A stretch of 64,000 bases of DNA from Steinernema hermaphroditum. Taxonomy: Eukaryota; Nematoda; Chromadorea; Rhabditida; Steinernematidae. A model generated the notes under the pieces. The model saw nothing but the letters and a program-made list of their open reading frames with translations, was not told the origin of the DNA and ran no database searches. Both the position numbers and the translations under genes were made by a program. Position 1 is the first letter of the stretch. Each line of letters starts with the position of its first letter. Positions 57,318 to 64,000 of this stretch are shown one piece after another. Where the stretch lies: positions 3,374,012-3,438,011 of the forward strand of contig CM059623.1 of the NCBI GenBank assembly GCA_030435675.1. Direction: 5' to 3'.

Positions 57318-58898
57318 TCAGCATATCGAGACGTCGGATATGGAGTTCGACTGGAGTCTACCCGCTTTGGTGAGCAGCGTGAGCCAATAGATAGTATTGA
57401 ATGCGAAAAACTAAATTCTCAAATGTGTGGTGTACGGTAGACTCCATGGAACCTACAGAAAAAGGAAAGAAGACCCTCGCGCACATGTCGATCTGGGAGT
57501 GCTTGACGCAGCAGACCTGCGGTCTCCGGCGGACCGAAAGCGGAAACCACGAGCCGTCGTCCTGGCCGCATGTGCACTCCGCGAGTCGTGCATCTAAAGG
57601 CTCTTAAACGGTGAACTTGAAGAAGGGCTGGAGGGACGCCGAACTACCTTGCAGGAGGTCGGGCGTCGGCTGGGCGGCCTGCGCGCGCCGTTCGGCTTTT
57701 TGGTATTTGCGCACTTTGTCGTCGTGCTTCTTCTTCGAGTAGGCGACGCACGCGTACTCGATGAGCGCCAGCACGACGTTCAGGTAGCAGTAGCCGAGGT
57801 AGATGTCGACGGCCTGAAATGGCGGAGTTGATTGTTGTTTTGATGCAGCTTGACCGTGTAGCAAGACAAAAAAAAGGGTTGTTAGTCCCGCCAAGAAGGT
57901 TATCACTACGGTTTGACTCAATCCGAAGCCGAAGTCGGCGGCGACAGCCGAGCCAAAGATGGGTTTTCCATGCATCATACACAGCCCGCAGTGCTCCAGC
58001 ATCTGTGCCCCTACCGTAATCGCTTGCTGGCCGCACAAATGAACAATTATGCCTCTACAGGGTGGGGCAAAAATGTAACTAATCGGCATAGAATTGACCA
58101 ATTTTCAGGCAAATTTATGTAGAAACTAGTACAACTTCAGGGGCAACAAGTTGGCGCGCTTTGTAAAGTTGACCTCGATCTATAAGACGCTTCAAACAGA
58201 ATAATCAGTCGGTTTCAACTCCGGAGAATTTTACGACCAAAACGATGGGTCGGGTTAGATCTCGTGACAGACAGTCACTGTTTATTTCGATCCGTGGGAC
58301 GGCGCCTAGTCCCGTTGCAAAACCAAATTTCTATCCAGGGAGTGTTCTGAGGCGAATCGAGTGACGTTCATTGTCAGAATGTCAGGAGTACAATCCCAGG
58401 ACACTTTAGGGCACGCAAAGAGGAACCCAGATGAGACACTTGTTAGCCTCCCAGCGCGCTAAAGCCGTGGCTTACCTTAATGTACGAAACAGGAGGCAGT
58501 CTCCGATTGGTTCCCGTAAGAAGATGAGTTTCCGTCAAAATCGTGAGCGTTCCAATGATCGTCCGCGACGGCGCGGAGTCCCTGTTAATCCAGAAAGATA
58601 CCCATGAGAGCAAAACGATGAGGGCGGCGGGGAGAAAGATCTGCACCATGTAGAAGCCGCTGTCCCTGTCGAACACGAACATAACCCATAATCGAGAATA
58701 TGACCCTGAAATCGCGTTTTTTTGGTGAAATTGGACGTTCTACCCTACCGGAAGAAGTTGTGGCTACGGTAGAATTGACACAGATGCCAGTAAACCTGAA
58801 GCTAGGCAGTTCGAGGTCGTCGATGGCGACGGCTTTCGAGCACTTCTTGTCTCCCTTCATGCACCAGTGGTAGTGGATCGTCGACGTCGTGTATCCAT
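57318..58898 (-). CDS. unc-49: GABA receptor unc-49, C-terminal cassette C
   Basis: Exons are 58749-58898, 58476-58705, 57648-57813, 57457-57593 and 57318-57410, all phase-consistent. The first begins after an acceptor with GYTTSTIHYHW, the late ligand-binding region, and contains CMKGDKKC. Then come M1 (GFYMVQIFLPAALIVLLSWV), M2 (IIGTLTILTETHLLTGTN), M3 (AVDIYLGYCYLNVVLALIEY) and an M3-M4 loop with LAECTCGQ. M4 is split across exons (MCARVFFPFS, then FFAFNTIYWLTLLT). No ligand-binding half precedes it: the next sequence upstream is the M4 of cassette B. This is the layout of C. elegans unc-49, where one N-terminal half is spliced to A, B or C ends. The pore differs from cassette B: APSR replaces the usual PAR and M2 holds Glu and His. 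Confidence 0.85.
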
Positions 58899-59165
58899 CT
58901 AATTTTTTTTTGTTTACTTTACTCAATACCTCAACATGGATTAGTAAACGTCAGAGTCTTATGGGCGCGCGAGAGGAGAGGTGCACCAGGAGACGAGATA
59001 GAGAGCATGTATGACCGAGAAAACGGGACATGTACAGTACAGTCACGAGTCATCAGTATATGTGTGTGTGTGCGGAAGGGTTTCCGGCGGAGGCTTCCTG
59101 AGAGCGGGGACGTCGTCGTTGGGACGCGAGTTGAGCAGAGGGGGTGGGTGGCGGCCGCCGTGGAG

Positions 59166-62100
59166 TCAGTGTTCCTTGAACGCCTTGAAGTTCACGTTCT
59201 CGCTCATGGAGCTTAGAACTGTCATGATCGTCCAGTAGGCTACTGAAATGGAGCGATTATGAAGAAAGTGTATGAGTCCATAAAAAACGAGGTTTCTTAT
59301 TTCATATCCATCTTGATCAACCTCTCTTGGAAAGAGTGCTCATCAGTCAAGGGGCTTTTCAGGGTTCATCTCTCACCGTTTTTTTGTAAACGTTATCCAC
59401 TGGCTGTACCGTAACTTTGTCCACTTCGTCAAGTTATTCTTTGTTAACACCTTCGATAAAATGCGACTGCGCTCTTATACGGCAAAAAAAAATTCAGATC
59501 TGCACTGGGATTTGATCCCCTGACCTTTGGTGCCGAAATTTCTGCGCGGAATGCCATGGGTTCGATCCCAGCTGCAGCTCATGATTTTTATTTTTGGCCG
59601 TTGGGGACTAAAAATTATGGAGCATTTTTTAAATTGTTTTTTAAATATAGATTTATTGTTGTCATTACAATAAGGATGCACCAGTTTCAAAATCTGAACG
59701 AACAAATATCAGTCAGAAGGTCCGGGGTTCGAATCCACCCGCGGGCAAATCTTTTTTTACGCCTTTTCTGAGCACAACGATACATATATTTCACTGGCTG
59801 GTTCTAAAAATGAAAGGTAAACGTAAACAAAAAATGTAAACCCATAAAAGAGCACGCTTAAAAATGCGCCAGAAAAGCTTTCCTGTGGGCGGATCCGAAC
59901 CCCGGACCTTTTGACTGATACCGGTTCGTTCCGGTTTCGAACAGGGTGCAATTTACAGTCATATACGACTGGTCAGTATTTTCGTCGAAAAATTCCGTTC
60001 CAAAAATTAGCAAAATTTCAAAAAATTCCGCTAACATCGGGGTTGTCAATTGTCTGATATGTTCTATCCCAAAGGATATCCATTTTGCACATATGTCCGT
60101 CTTTTCCATTTTCAAAAAAGCTCCCCAGAAACTCACCATTAAAAGTGATAAAAGACAAAGGGAATATATATCTTGAGTATTTGTCGATCTTCGAAGGCGT
60201 CACGTTTCGACACGTCTTCGTCGCCTTCTTGGCCTTGCCGAAGGGCGCCGGCCACAGCGTTGTCTCGGCCACAAGCCGAGGGTGCTGTACGAGCGGAATC
60301 GTGCGACAGTCGCAGTCACCGGGAATCTCCACCAGGTGGTTCTAAACAAATCGACGTCATGTTAAGATAGCGTATAGCGGATAGCAACCATCGAACCGTA
60401 TTGAGGATGTCCACTTGTAGTCATTATTCCATAGGGCTAAATTTTTTTATTGGTGAAAAAGTGGTAAAGTGCTCGTGGTGAGGCAGTGTATGTGGGTGAA
60501 AGAGAAAGAAAAACGATAAAGACGCCTTCAGTGGGATTCGATCCCGTGACCTACGGTACATCAATTTCTGCGCAGAGGGTCACAAGTTCGAATCCTGCCG
60601 AAGCACATAATTTCGTTTTTTTTTGTTTCGATGAAAAATTGCCTTTCCAAAGATTAGAGTGAATGGCAATACGTCATTTTTTATGGAATCACTTTTTAGG
60701 AACATTTTAGTGAAATTTAGTCTTTTTCCTAGTAATCCACTCTTCGGACTCACACGGACTTTTGAATAAACCTCTTTTTTGTCAATAGTTATAAGCGTAA
60801 TATCAGTCTGCGACAATTTGGAACAGAGGAAGGACTCGATCCTGTGATCTTTCAAATTGAAATTGTGGTGCTAGAGGTCACGAGTTCGACTCCCACTGGA
60901 GCCCTGAATTTTTTATTCTTCGCTTTTTTGTTGTTTTCTTTTTCCTTTTCTACCTTTATTCTCGGCTTTTAATTTTTTAATTTTAGATTAATTGTAAAAT
61001 AATCTACTTTTAACGGACCCAATAGGATCCGAACCCGGCGACCTTATAGCTGATAACTGACACGCAGTAGGTCACAGGTTCGAGCCCACCTCGGAGCAAG
61101 AATTTAATATTTTGCTCGAAAAAAGATACTTTTCATTTTTTTTCTATACGAAAAATTGTTCCATGAAAACAGGAAATCTTTTTAAAATCTGTCTAAGATG
61201 TCTTATAGACTTGATACTCGAAATCATGACCTTCTTCGTGGTAATGACTCAGAGTTCCTAAAAAATAAAAAAAAGACAAAAAAAGGTCGACTGTAACAGA
61301 GGAAATTAGTGTTTTTTTTGCTTAAAAGGTTTTATGGTTGTATAGTTCCCAATCCCAATCAATCATTTTAGTACACATCTTAAATACCAGTGCACGTGAC
61401 CCCTTGTGCCCTCTAAGCCACTCTGGTGGTTTCGAAGCGAAGTCACTCGTGTCTGTGCAGAGATAAGCAAATTTAAGCGTGTCGGTCACTCACGTCTGCA
61501 TGAAGAAGGCTCTTCGAGGGTGACGACGAACCGGAATTCATCGCCACCATCTCATAGGACTGAGATTCCCGAATTGGTTAGCAGTCGTCGGCATACCGTA
61601 CTCACCATATTCGGCGGTGTCTTGATCGGCGCAAGTAGATGATTGTTGAACATGGGCATTTCCATGGGCTGCATCTGCTCCGCTTGTTTTCGACGCTTTT
61701 CCCTACGTTGTGCCAGCTTCTTGTTCATGTAGCTGACGACAGCGTACTCCACCAAGCTGGCAAACACCATCACGAAGCTGCAAGAAGGAGCATGATGAGC
61801 AAAGGGGCCTAGCCATGGCCTACGTAACGTGTCTTATAGCTTAACCATAGCCTAGCCATATTTGTGGGAACATTTTTCGGGAAACATTCCTTGGTGAATT
61901 AAAAAAACCGCAGTAGAGATCGAAAGGGCTCAAGGACACAAGATCGTCAACATTTATGACGGTACCCGAACCACCTGAGTCGGAAAAGCCTCATACATGC
62001 CACCTGGGAACCCTACATAACCCGACCCGAAAACCTTAAAATCGATGTCTATATTCTCATCAGATCACGCCCACGATTTAGACGAATCCGCATAGAATTA

Positions 62101-62998
62101 CACTGTCACTCACCAGAAATTCAAAAAAACGTCGAGTCCCTTAATATAACTGACTTTCGGCATTGAATTCTGAAATACTAATTATGCAAAGTTTCGATTG
62201 ATGTTGTCGCTAATCACATTGGTAGTGGTGATGAGTGTGGTCATGGTGAGCACAGTGGTGACGCCGAGACCGACTCGGGCGGGACTGGCCTCTCTGTTGA
62301 GCCAGAAGGAGACCCACGAGATCGTGACGATCAGCACCGAAGGAATGATGATGTTCATCAGATAGAAGCCGAGATTGCGGCTCAGTCTGATCTCGAAGTA
62401 GAGACGAACGTAGACGCCTGAAATGGGAAGAGTCAAGATTGGCCAAAAAAGTTACTGCTTCTCATTGTTAAAAAAATCTTTTTGGCACAAAAATCTGAAA
62501 AATTAATAAAGAAACGCCACGATTAGCAAAATAAACCCAGCATTAACCATTATTAAAGCTAAGTGACTATAAAAAAAATCTCTTTCGCACAAAAATGAGA
62601 AAAAATAAAAAAAAACGTTTCTCGGGGGTTCGAACCCATATCGATCGTTTAGCAGTCTGCAATGCTAACCGCTGTGCCAGAAATCGCGCCTTCTCTGCGC
62701 CAATCGTCGTTATAGTGTATCGGATAGCATCGGGGCCTATTAAACGATCTATGCGGGTTCGAAACCCACTGGAGTGAAAATTTTCAGTTTCATCTTTTAT
62801 AAGGTTTCATACGTTTTTACTCTTTAATTTATTTTTATATTTACTTACCAGACGACGTCGTAGCCTTTGTAATATCAACGCGGTACCCGGTCTGCTTGAA
62901 CTGAGGCAGTGTGAAGTCGGAGAAGGCGACGGCGGTGTCGGGATTGTCGGTCTGCTTCTGACCCCAGAAGTAGTCGATATCGCTGGTCGTGTACCCAT
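59166..62998 (-). CDS. unc-49: GABA receptor unc-49, C-terminal cassette B
   Basis: Exons are 62849-62998, 62218-62417, 62114-62169, 61606-61777, 60137-60341 and 59166-59242. The first exon starts in the same phase as cassette C (G|AT GGN TAC) with [16 protein letters not shown]1 is [20 protein letters not shown] and M2 keeps the anion-channel signature, [19 protein letters not shown]. The M2-M3 exon ([18 protein letters not shown]) is only 56 nt. M3 follows, then a loop with [15 protein letters not shown], then [16 protein letters not shown] joined to [19 protein letters not shown] as M4. The introns are long (to 1.3 kb) and loaded with tRNA-like palindromes. The product would be the chloride-conducting subunit of the muscle GABA receptor once joined to the shared extracellular half upstream of the window edge. 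Confidence 0.9.
59496..59580. repeat. Paired T-arm palindrome in an unc-49 intron
   Basis: The left half (minus) reads CAGGGGATCAAATCCC. The right half (plus) reads CATGGGTTCGATCCC. It has no A box and lies in the last intron of cassette B. Confidence 0.55.
59714..59913. repeat. Outward-facing T-arm halves 130 bp apart in an unc-49 intron
   Basis: The plus half at 59714-59747 reads AGGTCCGGGGTTCGAATCC. The minus half at 59881-59913 reads AGGTCCGGGGTTCGGATCC. They are inverted copies with about 130 bp between them. Confidence 0.55.
60527..60604. repeat. Paired T-arm palindrome in an unc-49 intron
   Basis: The minus half reads AGGTCACGGGATCGAATCCC. The plus half reads GGGTCACAAGTTCGAATCC. The ends (CTTC and GAAGC) extend the palindrome. 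Confidence 0.6.
60823..60903. repeat. Paired T-arm palindrome in an unc-49 intron
   Basis: The minus half reads GATCACAGGATCGAGTCC. The plus half reads GAGGTCACGAGTTCGACTCC. It shares the AGGTCAC start of the other halves. Confidence 0.6.
61015..61098. repeat. Paired T-arm palindrome in an unc-49 intron
   Basis: The minus half reads AGGTCGCCGGGTTCGGATCC. The plus half reads AGGTCACAGGTTCGAGCCC. Together with 60527 and 60823 it places three in one intron of cassette B. Confidence 0.6.
62621..62774. repeat. Divergent pair of tRNA-like sequences in an unc-49 intron
   Basis: The minus unit reads CACAGCGGTTAGCATTGC (A-box-like) then GGGTTCGAACCC. The plus unit reads TAGTGTATCGGATAGC then GGGTTCGAAACCC. 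Both units keep TAAACGATCNATNNGGG. Confidence 0.7.
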
Positions 62999-63200
62999 CT
63001 GCAATTCTCGCTCATCACCATCTCACCCCGCAATCGGTCGCCTAACACAGCGATCGTGTGTGCATGCATGTGACAGGAGAGAGTAAGTGAACGAGGCTAA
63101 AAGAAGGCAAGAGTGGCGGTGCACCAGCTACAGTATTGTTATGCGGGATACGGTATGTACAATCGGGCACGGTGAGGCAGGGTACAACGTGGAAGGGGGT

Positions 63201-63851
63201 CTAAGAGTCGTTATTTTCGATAAGACCACTGATATTATAAAAGTACATCCAGTAGGCAAAGTTGAACATAATGAAAATCTAAAGAGGCGCAGGTTAGTGT
63301 CGAGTGAAGGGGGATGAGGCCAAACCAGTGGAAAGACAACTCTTGAGTATTTGTCGATGTTTGAAGGACGGAAGGCCCATTTTTCCTTCTGAAAGGGATA
63401 AGAATTTAGTATTTTTTGGTTGTCACACTGTATATCGCTCTTGAATACGGCAAAAAATTGAAAAAGTGAGGCGCAGGATTCGAACCCTCATCGACCGTTT
63501 ACTAGTCTGTGACACTAACCATTGAACCAGGGCAGGTTGTGACTGTGGTGTAATCGGTAACTAGTAGACGGTCAATTCGGGTTCGAGTCCGACCGGAGTT
63601 GAAATTTTAGCTTTTCTGTTTTTGGATTTTTTTCTGCTTTTTCTCAATATGTTCTATCAGAACGAACCACGGGAATCGGAGGTAGACGCTTGAGCTGAGG
63701 CTGGATAGGGGGATTGACGAGGTCTCTACTGTAGAGGTTCGAGTTACGGTCGACGGATGAGTAGAACGGCTTGTAGGCTCTGTTGAAGTAAGGCTGCAGA
63801 AGGTCTTGAGCACGTGGATCGGCGATTAAAGGCAGTGGAGAAGAGGTCTGT
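63201..63851 (-). CDS. unc-49: GABA receptor unc-49, C-terminal cassette A (3' part)
   Basis: Exons are 63668-63851 (M3-M4 loop, phase 2 start), 63326-63388 and 63201-63278. The loop exon is basic and Pro-rich. The next reads KEKWAFRPSNIDKYSRVVFP, the conserved lead into M4, and the last gives IFIMFNFAYWMYFYNISGL and a stop at 63201. M1 to M3 of this cassette and the shared ligand-binding exons lie beyond 64000. By position it corresponds to the first (A) cassette of C. elegans unc-49. The intron between 63668 and 63388 contains a tRNA-like palindrome. Confidence 0.8.
63469..63600. repeat. Divergent pair of tRNA-like sequences in an unc-49 intron
   Basis: The minus unit reads TGGTTCAATGGTTAGTG then GGGTTCGAATCC. 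The plus unit reads GACTGTGGTGTAATCGG then GGGTTCGAGTCC. Both contain CTAGTANACGGTCNAT. The two units are divergent, with a spacer of about 10 bp. Confidence 0.7.
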
Positions 63852-64000
63852 CTGAAACCGCTGTGTTGTAGACTCAATTTTAGATATATTTCAATGATTC
63901 TTCTCAAATTTCAACTATCGATTGGTCCCTCGCTTCTGAGACGCGATCGATTTTACGATTTCTCAGCTGCTCGGGCATCTGTCCGCAATTAGAGCGCCAA

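Noticed and set aside
57604..57647. C-terminal end of cassette C at the TAA at 57606
   Set aside because: Reading on would stop, but a GTAGTT donor at 57647 lets the chain continue in phase into a loop and M4 that match the family.
57318..62998. Cassettes B and C as two independent complete GABA receptor genes
   Set aside because: Neither has a ligand-binding half upstream; each begins at an acceptor with the next upstream sequence being the previous cassette's M4 exon or non-coding DNA.
56423..63600. The tRNA-like pairs as functional tRNA genes
   Set aside because: They keep A- and B-box-like words but the acceptor stems do not pair and anticodon arms are irregular. Only 24981-25052 folds fully.

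Overview
The window is nuclear DNA of a nematode, most likely a rhabditid relative. Three things show this. A spliced-leader SL1 RNA gene lies at 40071-40166. Most introns are 43-55 nt with TTTCAG acceptors, often placed just upstream of start codons. The gene content is nematode-typical, notably an unc-49-type GABA receptor locus. The species cannot be fixed from the sequence. Gene models were built by reading splice sites and reading frame by eye.

Left part (1-15.6 kb). A mobile-element gene joins an integrase-like DDE enzyme, its zinc finger and a GPF motif to an OTU protease (750-2950). It is followed by a type II membrane protein with a thrombospondin-1-like domain. Next come the SRRM2/Cwc21 spliceosome factor (rsr-2, minus), COPI beta-prime (copb-2, plus), a 7SK/MePCE-type RNA cap methyltransferase (minus), a 96-residue one-pass membrane protein (minus) and a CCCH zinc-finger gene.

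Middle (15.6-37.4 kb). A GC-rich 600-bp repeat (two copies), a second CCCH gene, a large palindromic foldback element and a beta-catenin-like armadillo gene precede an 8.5-kb gene-poor stretch. That stretch holds a genuine tRNA-Lys(CTT), hAT-like elements with 8-bp target duplications, and homeodomain-type AT motifs. Then come an eIF3d-like short protein, a STAR/KH RNA-binding protein, a third CCCH gene (a near-identical copy of the first, 21 kb away) and a small type I membrane protein.

Right part (38-64 kb). A tandem-BRCT protein has the SL1 RNA gene inside one of its introns. It is followed by a possible TIR-like protein, ISWI chromatin remodeller isw-1, and a probable two-gene operon of GPKOW (spliceosomal G-patch/KOW) and MYBBP1A/Pol5 (ribosome biogenesis). 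The window ends in three tandem C-terminal cassettes of unc-49, which in C. elegans are alternatively spliced to one shared ligand-binding half. Only cassettes C and B and the end of A are inside the window.

The most unusual pattern is a family of palindromic tRNA-like elements. They are back-to-back tRNA-like sequences, or only their T-arm halves, sitting mostly inside introns and concentrated in the unc-49 locus. Other recurring signals are GTC-type 5' splice sites in four genes and a strong excess of the palindrome GTCTAGAC.
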